Positions 35,501-43,568 are shown, numbered from the stretch's first letter. The stretch: DNA of 64,000 nucleotides from Myxococcales bacterium (GCA_016793465.1 JAEUJW010000081.1:225812-289811), one strand, 5' to 3'. Notes: a model not told the origin generated them from the letters alone. Made by a program: numbers and translations.

Positions 35501-38207
35501 TGGGCTGGCCGGAGGGGCAGGTGAGAAGGGCGACGCGGGCGGGGCGAACGCGGGGCTGGCCGGAGGGACAGGTGCGGGGGCGGGCGGATCGGCGGACAGA
35601 GAGAGTTCCGGGCTGGCCCGAGGGACAGGTGCGGGCTGGCGGGCGCCGGCGGGGCGCGACGAGGCCGACCTCGAGCGGGTCGCGGAGCTGAGCCGGGCGC
35701 TGCAGACCGACCCGCAGGCGCACGCGCTGCGGCTCGAGCGGGCCGAGCTGCTGCTCGACCTCGATCAGCCGGGCTACGCCTACGTCGACTGGCAGCGGGT
35801 CACGGCGGGCGGGCTGCCGCGCGAGCTGGTCGGGCCGGCGCTGGCGCTGGCCGACCGGCTCGACGCGCTCGACGCCCCCGACACCATCGACCTGTCGACC
35901 GACCGGCCCGCGCTGGTGATGCCGGCCCTGGCGGCGGCGATCGACGGCGACGTGGCGCGGATGACGGCGGTGGCCCCGGCGGTGGCGGCGGCGCGGGTCG
36001 GCGGCCCGAAGGCGGGGCTGGCCGCGCTCGACCGCCTGGCCGACGGCGACCCGAAGGATGGCCCGAAGGACAGGTCGACCGCGGCCGCGGTGCTGCGCGC
36101 GGGCTGGCTCGACGAGCGCGGCGAGGCCGACGCGGCGGCGCGGGTGTGGGCGGGCCTGGCCGCGCGCGAGGGGCTGTGGCAGGCCGGCCTGATGGGGGTG
36201 CACAGCTTCCTGGCGGCGCTCGACGGGCCGTCGGCGCGGCCGGGCTCGCTGCTGCGGCCGGTCGACGGCGAGCCGCGGGCGGACGGCGCGGCGCTGGCCT
36301 ACGGGCTGGCGCTGTCGCTGCGACGCACGGTGCGCACGCCGGCGATCCAGCGCCTGGTCACGGTGGCGGCCACGCGCAGCCGCTGGGTCGGGGTCGACAG
36401 CTCGGAGCGCGACGCGGGCGTCGAGTCGCTGACCGTGCCGCGGGCGCCGACGCTGCCGAGCCCCAACGCGGCGGTCCGCCAGGCGCTCGTCAACCCGCCG
36501 TGGCCGCACGCGGAGGCGACGCTGCTGCGCCCGGGCTACGCGACGGTGCTGGCGCTGCGCCGCGAGGCCAGCGCGCTGGCGGTCGACGTGTGGTGCGAGG
36601 AGGTGCGGCCGGGCCTGGCCGCCGAGGCGCTGGTGCGGGTGACGCTCGACGGCGTGGACCTGTTCCGGGGGCCGGTGGCGGCGCGCGCGGTCGCGGGGCC
36701 GTCGATCGAGGGGCTGCCGGCCGGGCGCCACCGCGTGGAGGTCGAGCTCGACGCGCACAGCCGCGGGCACCTGTGCTCGGTGCGGCTCGGCGACGTCGGC
36801 GGCGCGGTCGGCAGCGTGCGCGCGACGACCTGGCGGGTCGCGCGGGTCGGCACGCCGGTCGAGCTGGTGGTGCTGGGGCCGACCACGCTGGCCGTCGAGG
36901 CGCGGGCGCTGCTGGCCGAGGGCGGGCGCCGGCCGGGCCCGCAGGAGCTCGAGCTGGCGGTGGCCCGCGGGCGCGAGCGGCCGGCGGTGCGCGAGCGCGT
37001 GGCCCTGCCGGCGGAGGCGGACCCGCAGGCGGTGCCGGAGGCGGCCCGCACGATCGTGCCGGGCGTGGCGGCCACGCGGACGCTCGCGCTGACCGATCGC
37101 GGGCCGCACCGCGTGGTCCTGGCGACCAGCCGCGGGGCGGCGCTGGTGCGCGTGCGCCAGCGCCTCGACGGCGAGGCGGTGCCGGTGCCGCGGGCCCCGG
37201 TGCGCTCGCTCGACCTCGGCGCGGTGGTCGACGAGATCGGGCCGATCGGGCTGCCGCCGCCGGCGCTGCCGAGCGTGGCCTCGCCGCCGCCCGCGGTCCA
37301 GCGCTTCGGCACGACGTTCGCGGAGCTGCGCGTCGGCGGCGACGACCTCGACGGCGCCGACGACCTGCGGCCGCGCCTGACGGGGGCGCTGCGGGTGGGC
37401 TGGGCGCGGGCGCTGGTGCCGCGCAGGCTGTGGATCACGGCGGCGCCGGTGGTGCTGCCGCGCGAGGGCACGGCGATGACCGGCGGCGGGTCGCTGGCGC
37501 TGCAGGTGGTGTTCCCGCAGGCGGGGCTGCGCGCGCGCGCGGGCGGCGAGGCGCTGGCCTCGCGGGCGCTCGGCGAGCCGGCGTGGTCGCTGCGCGGCCA
37601 CCTGCGCGTCGATCGGCCGACGTGGGTCGCGCCGCGCTGGCAGCTGCTGCCGTCGATCGAGCTGACGCTGCGCGGGCAGTCGCTCGGGCCCGCGGCGCTG
37701 GCGGCCGGCGATCCGATCCACCCGCGCATCTACACGGCGTACGCGGCGACCCACCCGGTGGCGCTGCGGCCGGGGCTCGAGGTCCGCTGGCAGCGCTGGC
37801 AGGACGCGCGCGTGTACGCCGGCACCGACGTGGTGGGGCTCGACCAGTGGAACCTGCGCGGCGGGATGGTCGGGGTGCTGGCGGTGCTGCGCCGGGTGGT
37901 CCCGGAGTTCGCGCTCGAGTACGAGGCGTCGATCCGCTGGGACGACGCCTACCGGGCGCGCACGTACGTGCAGAACCGCGTGCGCGCGGGGCTCGGGCTC
38001 GGCGTGTGGGCGGGCGAGGCGGCGCGCGTGGTGTTCGGGGTCAGCGACTCGCTGTTCGCCTCGGGGCTGTTCCCGCTGCGCAACGTGCTCGACGTGTGGC
38101 TGCGCGTGGACCTGACGCTCGGGCGCGGGCTGCGGGACTACGGGCCGCTCGACCTGGCGTTTCGCCCGGTGCGGGAGCCGCGGCTGTGGCTCGGGGGGGC
38201 GCCGTGA
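32538..38207 (+). CDS. Giant envelope protein with probable outer-membrane beta-barrel C-terminus
   Basis: A 1889-residue protein. The N-terminus is a signal-peptide-like sequence in which an 18-residue hydrophobic unit is present three times. A long middle region contains helical TPR-like segments (LSRALQTDPQAHALRLERAELLLDLDQPGYAYVDWQRV) and at least two palindrome-encoded GGTGxSG tracts. The last 300 residues alternate polar and hydrophobic in beta-barrel style (RLWITAAPVVLPR, WQLLPSIELTLRGQSL, LEVRWQRWQDARVYAGTD, FALEYEASIRWDD, LDVWLRVDLTLGRGL). This design (periplasmic TPR plus C-terminal barrel) is that of polysaccharide exporters such as PgaA, so I propose export of the polymer across the outer membrane. 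GTG start overlapping the previous stop. Family not recognised. Confidence 0.6.
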   Translation: MNARSAGVRRAATSARRWGLALGLAIVGGGSAARRWGLALGLAIVGGRSAARRWGLALGLTIVGGGSAAAAESPLARAEQRAALVWQPLAVEHPVAIGAAGWPTAERPATVTGPVTVGPRLAARVRLAALATARVRVIGAGEPRFERVTGAARVREAPTRLAPGTWLIEQPPGEVSEWLVTAPEDTRVVVEGVRPRTGDLIWEHAIGAVLRWIDAGGPPPPLPEVAEAAAVAEALAADAEIAGALDDVDDADAGLRAAVRAWRRAAAIQRVHGLRAPIRSAFGLELRARALTGAEPLRNVGARGWQRVQGRQRHVIALRGPGVLWIEARAIGGAGEVRVTAAGRRLAAATLRTPPRGGLAGGTGASGRGGLAGGTGASGLSGGTGANGQVVELAEGTGEGVVDRRGEGGRPSEDVDLGAAESAATGRGDLAAGARLTAAVGVPVGAPSVLRVPLAPGLRDYEIEFAGPDTAVNLRAGRHNPRLAAALRGEDVAAQIRRGRRALRRSGSSRAALVAALLDSVDGRRVDPGEADPDPVLALAQAELAAQADGLTPAEQLEAAERLARRATRAPVGPLVWRARAAGLALAGRDPALARALAGPRPAEAPTAVIERLAEAIEGPSLALRSPAVALFELARRRAPLDAGVRAAYRERWRTGTRWAALRADESGGSGWTWIEARPAADEKVAGARALWRWPLGQPQVIEAQAGERRVALLRMYAEVPGEAGAVGMQVGERRWIAPVLGPVERWQVALPPGRYPVTLTGPAGTTVWSSRAPAPGRPPEGHLLRLWPAAPGEAVRFVLPAGEEPAFVRVELRALGERAGPARVWVARDDQPAQAIDVMLPAVDPAVVPVQASERLGGRATAVVRVDPGTRALTVRVAEDAPRVAIAASIRATRGREGAELSVGTGARVGPGAHGLTGGTGGLSAGTGAKEAGPPAPGAGYGPVAGRAGVLVAAAEDGEEGEDASAGAAGGIGEGLAGGTGEKGWANGLAGGAGEKGDAGGANAGLAGGTGAGAGGSADRESSGLARGTGAGWRAPAGRDEADLERVAELSRALQTDPQAHALRLERAELLLDLDQPGYAYVDWQRVTAGGLPRELVGPALALADRLDALDAPDTIDLSTDRPALVMPALAAAIDGDVARMTAVAPAVAAARVGGPKAGLAALDRLADGDPKDGPKDRSTAAAVLRAGWLDERGEADAAARVWAGLAAREGLWQAGLMGVHSFLAALDGPSARPGSLLRPVDGEPRADGAALAYGLALSLRRTVRTPAIQRLVTVAATRSRWVGVDSSERDAGVESLTVPRAPTLPSPNAAVRQALVNPPWPHAEATLLRPGYATVLALRREASALAVDVWCEEVRPGLAAEALVRVTLDGVDLFRGPVAARAVAGPSIEGLPAGRHRVEVELDAHSRGHLCSVRLGDVGGAVGSVRATTWRVARVGTPVELVVLGPTTLAVEARALLAEGGRRPGPQELELAVARGRERPAVRERVALPAEADPQAVPEAARTIVPGVAATRTLALTDRGPHRVVLATSRGAALVRVRQRLDGEAVPVPRAPVRSLDLGAVVDEIGPIGLPPPALPSVASPPPAVQRFGTTFAELRVGGDDLDGADDLRPRLTGALRVGWARALVPRRLWITAAPVVLPREGTAMTGGGSLALQVVFPQAGLRARAGGEALASRALGEPAWSLRGHLRVDRPTWVAPRWQLLPSIELTLRGQSLGPAALAAGDPIHPRIYTAYAATHPVALRPGLEVRWQRWQDARVYAGTDVVGLDQWNLRGGMVGVLAVLRRVVPEFALEYEASIRWDDAYRARTYVQNRVRAGLGLGVWAGEAARVVFGVSDSLFASGLFPLRNVLDVWLRVDLTLGRGLRDYGPLDLAFRPVREPRLWLGGAP
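32581..32742 (+). repeat. Triplicated signal-peptide segment (54-bp period)
   Basis: CGCGTCGGTGGGGGCTCGCG and the following 34 bases occur three times, starting at 32581, 32635 and 32689, nearly identical. They encode three 18-residue copies of RRWGLALGLAIVGGGSAA, i.e. three hydrophobic cores in a row before the AESPLARAEQ mature start. Confidence 0.95.
33612..33731 (+). repeat. In-frame palindrome repeats in the giant envelope protein (first tract)
   Basis: CTGGCCGGAGGGACAGGC or CTGTCCGGAGGGACAGGC starts at 33612, 33648, 33675 and 33714, encoding LAGGTGASG-type peptides. Spacings 36, 27 and 39 are all multiples of three. Confidence 0.9.
35241..35630 (+). repeat. In-frame palindrome repeats in the giant envelope protein (second tract)
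   Basis: Copies at 35241, 35286, 35307, 35466, 35505, 35556 and 35613, all encoding L[S/A/T]xGTG peptides separated by low-complexity Gly/Ala/Glu linkers. Spacings are 45, 21, 159, 39, 51 and 57, all multiples of three. Confidence 0.9.
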
Positions 38208-41200
38208 GCGAGGCGGTCGTGCGCACGATCTCGGGGCTCATGGACCCGCTGGTGGCGCGCCTGCGCGGGCCGGCGATCGCCCGGCTGGCGCAGCGGCTGG
38301 CGGGCGGCGGCGAGACGCTGGTGGGCCTGGTGCTGGCGGCGCCGCGGGCGGTCGCGGGGCTGCGCGAGGCCCACGCGGCGGTGGGGCTGCGGCAGGCGCG
38401 GGCGGAGGCGGAGGTACACGCGGCGCCGACGGAGGCGGGCAAGCTGGCGGCGCTGGCCGCGGTGCTGCGGCGCGAGGTCGCGGATCGCAGGCGGCTGCGC
38501 GGCGACCTGCGGGCGCTGCGGCGGGACCTCGACCTCGAGGCGCTGCGCGAGCGCTTCGCGGGCGAGCGCGAGGCGATCGAGGTGGAGGTCGAGCTGGCGG
38601 TGCTGCTGGTCGGGCGCGGGCTCGGGCGGCTGGTCGCGGACGCGGCGGCGGCCGGGCCGCTGCGCCGCGCGGGGCTGGCCGAGTTCCTGGTGGCGCAGCT
38701 CTCGTGGGTGCCGCGGTTCACGCTGCGCGCGGCGGCGATCGCGGGGCTGCAGCAGTGGTGCGACGCGCTCGGCGCGGCGGACCCGGACGGAGCGATCGCG
38801 GCGGCCATGCGCGGGCGGGCGATCGACGAGGAGGAGCACGCGTGGGTGCGGGCGGCGGCGATCGGGGTGTGGACGTGCGTGGCCCCCGGCGAGGCGCCGC
38901 GCATCTTCGCGGCGGCGCTGGCGGGCGAGGGGCTGGCGGACATCGGCGGGCGTGCGGGCAGCGATGAGAGCGCGTCGGCGGGGCTGGCCCCGGGGACAGG
39001 TGCGAGCTCGTCGGCGCGGCTGGCCCCGGGGACAGGTGAGGTGATCGGCGGCGCGACGGACGGGCCCTCGTCGGCGAGCGCGGGCGGTGAGGGCGCGGGG
39101 GAGAGCTCGGTGCTCGGTGCGCTGCTCGGCGAGCTCGCGGCGGACACGGAGCGCACCGGGGCGGGCGCGGCGCCGGGCGGGGTGGTGCTGCGGACGCTGC
39201 TCGGCGATCTGGTCGAAGAACCAGGTGAGCCGCGGGCCGATCAGGATGGCGCGGTCGGGGCCGCCGGCGCGGCGCACGACGAGGCGGGCGGGAGCGTGCT
39301 CGCGGGCGGGCCAGAGGGCGGCGGGCGTGTCGATGGGCTCGGCGGGGTCGTGCTCGCGGGCGAGTCGGAGGGTGATGCGCGTGGAGGGGGCTCGGGGGGG
39401 CTGTCCTCGGGGACAGGTGGGGCGGAGGCGCGGGCGCGGGCGGCTCGCGTCGCGGCGGCGGACGCGGAGGGGCGCGGGTTCTTGATGCGGCGGCTGGTGG
39501 TCGACGAGCTGGCGCGGCGCGTGCGGGCGGCGTGGGCGGTCGACCTGCTGGCGGAGGCGATCGCGGGCGGAGACCCGAGCGCGCACGTGCGGATCGGCCT
39601 GGCGGCGGCCGCGGCCGCGGTGGCGCAGCACGAGCCGGCGCGGGCGGCGGCGATGCTGGGGCTGCTGGCGGATCCGCGGAGCGAGGCGTGCCCGCAGGTG
39701 CGCGCGTGGGCGCTGCTGGTGGCCGGGCGCGTGGGGGCCGACGCGCTGCTGGTGGAGTCGCTGACGCGCGAGGCGGAGACGGTGCCGCTGCTGGTGGCGT
39801 GTCGGGCGGCGGGCGAGCGCGGGGGGGCGGCGATCGTCGCGGGGCTGGCCGCGCTGGCGGGGCACGACGAGCGGCCGGCGGCGGTGCACGAGGCGGCCGC
39901 GGCGGCGCTCGAGGCGATCGACGCGCGCGTGGACCCGACGCGCGCGGCCTGGACCGAGCTGCTGGCGCGAGAATTATTAAAAGTGGCGCCGGGGGGGACG
40001 GGCGCGCTGCGGCTGGTGCGCGAGGGGCTGGCGCGGCCGGACGCGCGGCTGCTCGGGCGGGTGCTCGCGGGGCTGACGCGCGAGGACTGGGGGGTCGACG
40101 CGGATGTCCGCGGGGACAGGTTGGTGCTGCGCCGCGGGGACCGCTGGGCGACGCGGGCGTGGCGGGTGCTGCACGAGCTGCGGCGGCCGGCGCCGGGCAA
40201 GCGGGCGGCGTTCCCCCACGGGCGCGGGCGGGTGGTCCGCGGGACGCTGCGGGCGCCGTCGGGGCTGCTGCACGAGGTGACGGCGACGGGGGTGCCGGGC
40301 GAGCGCGTGCAGGTCGAGCGCGAGGGCGGGTGGGGGCGACACCTGCCGCGCGTCGACGACCTGCTGGGCATGCCGCTGTTCGGCGAGCGGGCGATCGAGG
40401 TGGTGAGCAGCCACGGGGTGTGCACGCTGGCCTGGCGGGTCGGGCCGCCGGGGCGCCTGGCGGCCCGGCTGCGCCTGACGCTGCGCTACGCGTGGTTCGC
40501 CGAGCTGCGGCTGCAGTCGCTGGCGGCGGAGGAGCCGGCGGTGCGCGGGCGCTACGTGGCGGCGGTGCGCGGGCTCGGCGTCTCGGTGCGGTTCGCGGCG
40601 CACCCGCTGCCCGGCGCGGGGGAGGTCTTGAATGGTGAAGGGGCGGAGGGCGCGGCGAAGGTTATCAGAGGTGCGGGTGGCGCGGGGGACGTGGTCGGAG
40701 GGACAGGTGCGGGTGGCGCGGGGGACATGGTCGGAGGGACAGTTTCGGGTGGCGCGGGTGACACGGGTCCGGGTGGCGCGAGGGACATGGCCGGAGGGAC
40801 AGGTTCGGGTGGCGCGGGGGACAGGGTCGGAGGGACAGGTTCGGGTGGCGCTGGGGACATGGTCGGAGGGACAGGTGCGGGGGCGCGGCGGGTGGTGCCG
40901 GCGCAGCTGCGGGCGCTGTTCCCCGAGGCGGAGCTGCGGCCGCCGCCGATGCGGTCGGAGCGGGCGGCGGCGGCGGCGGTGGTGGCGGCGCCGGAGCTGT
41001 ACGAGTGGCTGGCGACGCACGGGCATTATTTCCTGAGCGTGAGCGCCAACAGCCAGCAGGCGCTGGCGTACTTCCTGCTCGGGCTGGCGCTGGTGGTGTG
41101 CCTGGGGGCGTACGTGCGGCGGCGGCAGGTCGGGCGGGCGCGGGCGGCGATCCCGCTGGTGATCGGGGGGTGGGGGACGCGCGGCAAGTCGGGCACCGAG

Positions 41201-43237
41201 CGGCTGAAGCTGGGGCTGCTGCACGGGCTCGGCTACAGCGTGTTCGCCAAGACGACCGGGTGCGAGGCGATGTTCCTGCACGCCGCGCCGCAGGGGCCGC
41301 CGCTCGAGATCTTCACGTTTCGGCCGTACGGGAAGGCGACGATCTGGGAGCAGCGCACGCTGCTTCGGCTGGCGGCGGAGCTGCGCTCCGAGGTGTTCCT
41401 GTGGGAGTGCATGGCGCTGACGCCGGCGTACGTCGAGATCTTGCAGCGCCACTGGATGCGCGACGACCTGGCGACGATCACCAACGCGTACCCCGACCAC
41501 GAGGACATCCAGGGGCCGGCGGGCATGGACGTCGCCGAGGTGATCGCCCGCTTCGTGCCCGACCGCAGCCGCGTGGTCACCAGCGAGATCAATTTTTTAC
41601 CGGTCATCCGCGCGGCGGCCGAGCGCAACAGGACGGCGCTGACCGCCGTCGACGACCGCGCGGGCGACCTGATCGCGCCCGACCTGTTGGCCCTGCTGCC
41701 CTACGACGAGCACCCGCGCAACGTGGCCCTGGTGGCCCGCATGGCCGCGGAGCTGGGGGTCGACCCGACCCTGGCGATCGTGACGATGGCCCGGCACGTG
41801 GTCCCCGACCTCGGCGTGCTGAAGCGGTTCGGGCCGGCGCGCGTGCGCGGGCGGGTCGTCGAGTTCTTGAACGGGTGCTCGGCCAACGAGCGCACCGGCT
41901 TCCTGTCGAACTGGCGGCGGACCGGCTGCGACCGCCTCGACCTCGCCGGCGCGCCGGACCACTACGTGATCACGGCGGTCAACAACCGCGAGGACCGGGT
42001 GGCCCGCTCGCAGGTGTTCGCGCGCGTGCTCGTCGAGGACGTCGCGGTCGACCGCCACGTGATCCTCGGGACCAACACGCGCGGGCTGGTCGGCTACGTC
42101 AAGTCGGCGCTGGCCGAGTTCCTGCGCGAGCAGGTCGTGGTGACCCCGGAGGACATGTCCGAAGCGACAGGCGGCGAGGCGGCCCGCTGGCGGCTCGGCA
42201 AGCTGCTGGCGCGCCTGCGCGTGGTGCCGCGGCGGGCCGAGGCGCTGGCCGAGCAGCTCGAGATCTTCGCCCGCGGGACCGGCGGGGCGCTGGGGCCGGC
42301 GGCGCGCGCGGAGGCGGCGCGGCGGGCGACGCGGTGGCTGGTCGCCGACGCGGCCGCCAGCGTGGCGCTCGCCGAGGTCGTGCGCGAGGTCCAGGCCGAC
42401 GTCGGCGCGTGGGCGCTGGCGGCGGCCGAGGCGGCGCGGGCCGGCGCGGGGCCGCAGGAGCCGCCCGAGGTCGATGCGCCGGCGGCGGCCGAAGAGGTCG
42501 CGCGGCAGTGGGTGCGCCAGGTGGCGCGCACGGCCGTGGTGGCGCGCCTGCACGCGCGCCTCGGCGAGTGCCTGGAGCGCGGGTCGCGGGCCATCGAGGG
42601 CTTCCACCGCGGGCTGCGCGCGGCCTACGAGGAGCTGTTCCTCGAGCTGCTCGACGTGATCGAGGACCCGCACAGCACCGGCGACCAGGTGGTGCTGCGC
42701 TGCGCGCTGGCGGTGCCGCCGGGCGTGCGCGTCACGGTCATGGGCACGCAGAACATCAAGGGCACCGGGCTCGACTTCGTGTACCGCTGGATCGCGCTGG
42801 CGGCGGCGCAGCAGAGCCTGGCGGCGCTGGCCAGCCGCGACCCGGCGGCGCGGGCGGGCGCGTGGCAGCGGCTCGCCAGTCCGGACGACCCGGGGCTGCT
42901 CGACGCCGGGCTGGTGGCGGCGCGCGTGGCCGCGACGGCGCCGCGGCCCGAGGAGGCCGAGGCCCACGCGCGGGTGCTGGCGAGCGCGACGGCGCTGCAC
43001 CAGGCCCGGCGCCAGGGGCTCGGCGGGCGGGCCCGCAGCGGGCGCATGACGGCGGTGGTCGGCTGGCTCGAGGGCTGGATCGACTTCGTCGACGCGGTCG
43101 TGCGCCAGCGGCGGGCCGCGCGGGTCATGCGGGATCTGGCCCGCCAGCGGATCGGCCACGCGAGGGCGGCGCTGGTCATGCGGGAGCTCGACGCGCGGGC
43201 CAAGGGCGGCTGGCTGGCGCGGCGATGGCTGCGCTGA
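38204..43237 (+). CDS. pgsB: PgsB/CapB-type polyglutamate ligase with a long N-terminal extension
   Basis: A 1677-residue protein. The C-terminal part is a PgsB/CapB Mur-ligase-type amide ligase: a transmembrane helix ALAYFLLGLALVVCLGAYV (about residues 951-970), the P-loop GWGTRGKSGTERL (about 989-1001, Lys995), FAKTTGCEAMFLHA, ECMALTPAYVEILQ, ITNAYPDHEDIQGP, SEINFLPVIRAAAE and VEFLNGCSANER. PgsB forms gamma-glutamyl-phosphate and the amide bond with ATP. Normal PgsB has about 400 residues. Here an extra ~950-residue N-terminus precedes it, with helical HEAT-like repeats (VRAAAIGVWTCVAPGEAPRIFAAAL, ARAAAMLGLLADPRSEACPQVRAWALLVAG) and palindrome-encoded tracts. A helical C-terminal extension is also present. 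GTG start overlapping the previous stop. Ligase assignment is firm, extension role unknown. Confidence 0.85.
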   Translation: MSEAVVRTISGLMDPLVARLRGPAIARLAQRLAGGGETLVGLVLAAPRAVAGLREAHAAVGLRQARAEAEVHAAPTEAGKLAALAAVLRREVADRRRLRGDLRALRRDLDLEALRERFAGEREAIEVEVELAVLLVGRGLGRLVADAAAAGPLRRAGLAEFLVAQLSWVPRFTLRAAAIAGLQQWCDALGAADPDGAIAAAMRGRAIDEEEHAWVRAAAIGVWTCVAPGEAPRIFAAALAGEGLADIGGRAGSDESASAGLAPGTGASSSARLAPGTGEVIGGATDGPSSASAGGEGAGESSVLGALLGELAADTERTGAGAAPGGVVLRTLLGDLVEEPGEPRADQDGAVGAAGAAHDEAGGSVLAGGPEGGGRVDGLGGVVLAGESEGDARGGGSGGLSSGTGGAEARARAARVAAADAEGRGFLMRRLVVDELARRVRAAWAVDLLAEAIAGGDPSAHVRIGLAAAAAAVAQHEPARAAAMLGLLADPRSEACPQVRAWALLVAGRVGADALLVESLTREAETVPLLVACRAAGERGGAAIVAGLAALAGHDERPAAVHEAAAAALEAIDARVDPTRAAWTELLARELLKVAPGGTGALRLVREGLARPDARLLGRVLAGLTREDWGVDADVRGDRLVLRRGDRWATRAWRVLHELRRPAPGKRAAFPHGRGRVVRGTLRAPSGLLHEVTATGVPGERVQVEREGGWGRHLPRVDDLLGMPLFGERAIEVVSSHGVCTLAWRVGPPGRLAARLRLTLRYAWFAELRLQSLAAEEPAVRGRYVAAVRGLGVSVRFAAHPLPGAGEVLNGEGAEGAAKVIRGAGGAGDVVGGTGAGGAGDMVGGTVSGGAGDTGPGGARDMAGGTGSGGAGDRVGGTGSGGAGDMVGGTGAGARRVVPAQLRALFPEAELRPPPMRSERAAAAAVVAAPELYEWLATHGHYFLSVSANSQQALAYFLLGLALVVCLGAYVRRRQVGRARAAIPLVIGGWGTRGKSGTERLKLGLLHGLGYSVFAKTTGCEAMFLHAAPQGPPLEIFTFRPYGKATIWEQRTLLRLAAELRSEVFLWECMALTPAYVEILQRHWMRDDLATITNAYPDHEDIQGPAGMDVAEVIARFVPDRSRVVTSEINFLPVIRAAAERNRTALTAVDDRAGDLIAPDLLALLPYDEHPRNVALVARMAAELGVDPTLAIVTMARHVVPDLGVLKRFGPARVRGRVVEFLNGCSANERTGFLSNWRRTGCDRLDLAGAPDHYVITAVNNREDRVARSQVFARVLVEDVAVDRHVILGTNTRGLVGYVKSALAEFLREQVVVTPEDMSEATGGEAARWRLGKLLARLRVVPRRAEALAEQLEIFARGTGGALGPAARAEAARRATRWLVADAAASVALAEVVREVQADVGAWALAAAEAARAGAGPQEPPEVDAPAAAEEVARQWVRQVARTAVVARLHARLGECLERGSRAIEGFHRGLRAAYEELFLELLDVIEDPHSTGDQVVLRCALAVPPGVRVTVMGTQNIKGTGLDFVYRWIALAAAQQSLAALASRDPAARAGAWQRLASPDDPGLLDAGLVAARVAATAPRPEEAEAHARVLASATALHQARRQGLGGRARSGRMTAVVGWLEGWIDFVDAVVRQRRAARVMRDLARQRIGHARAALVMRELDARAKGGWLARRWLR
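38984..39037 (+). repeat. Two palindrome copies, 36-bp apart, in the PgsB fusion
   Basis: CTGGCCCCGGGGACAGGT at 38984-39001 and 39020-39037, encoding LAPGTG twice. Further single copies occur in the same gene at 39401-39418, 40103-40121 and, degenerate, 39209-39226. Confidence 0.9.
40680..40878 (+). repeat. In-frame ~36-bp repeat in the PgsB fusion
   Basis: About six units of GGGACATGGTCGGAGGGACA followed by GGTTCGGGTGGCGC encode 12-residue GGAGDMVGGTGS-type blocks just before the ligase transmembrane helix. The unit has a GGACA core like the palindrome, but its left arm has diverged. Confidence 0.9.
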
Positions 43238-43287
43238 CCGGTCTCTGTCCGGGGGCTGTCCTGCGGGACAGGGTGTCCGCGACGCCG
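43238..43287. repeat. Palindrome just after the pgsB stop codon
   Basis: CTGTCCTGCGGGACAGG at 43256-43272 forms a 6-bp stem with a 4-base loop, 19 bases after the stop. In this position it could form a 3'-end hairpin of the operon transcript; there is no T-run. Confidence 0.6.
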
Positions 43288-43539
43288 TCAGGAGGTCGCG
43301 CATGCGGGCGCGGTCGTCGTCCGTGCAGGGCGCCGCAGCAGCGCCTCATGCAGGCCGTCGGCCTCGTCGAGGGTCCGCCGATAGGTCGACGCCACCCCGC
43401 CGAGCACGCCGAGAGCGACCGCCCCGAGCGGCAGCATGACCCCGCCGGCGATCCTCGGCGGCTCGACAGCGAGGAGCAGGGACAGGAGGTGAAGGGGGTG
43501 CACCGGATCACGGGCGAAGAGGCTGGCCGTCGCGCTCAC
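43288..43539 (-). CDS. Possible small membrane protein
   Basis: An 83-residue reading with one or two hydrophobic segments (HPLHLLSLLLAVEPP and IAGGVMLPLGAVALGVLGGV) and a charged C-terminal half. The GTG start at 43539 has no good ribosome site, but a TTGACA box lies about 55 bases upstream. No family recognised; it could be chance in GC-rich DNA. Confidence 0.35.
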   Translation of the reverse strand: MSATASLFARDPVHPLHLLSLLLAVEPPRIAGGVMLPLGAVALGVLGGVASTYRRTLDEADGLHEALLRRPARTTTAPACATS

Positions 43540-43568
43540 GAGCGAGGTGCTATTTCGCGCATCGGGAA

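Noticed and set aside
32340..37754. An 1804-codon open frame antisense to the giant envelope protein
   Set aside because: Composition is almost only Arg, Pro, Ala and His; it mirrors third-position GC of the real gene and has no domain or ribosome site.
24200..43237. A PgsA/CapA (metallophosphatase-like) partner in the polyglutamate operon
   Set aside because: None of the other operon products shows the CapA GDxMxxR...GNxE motifs; the partner is therefore reported as missing.
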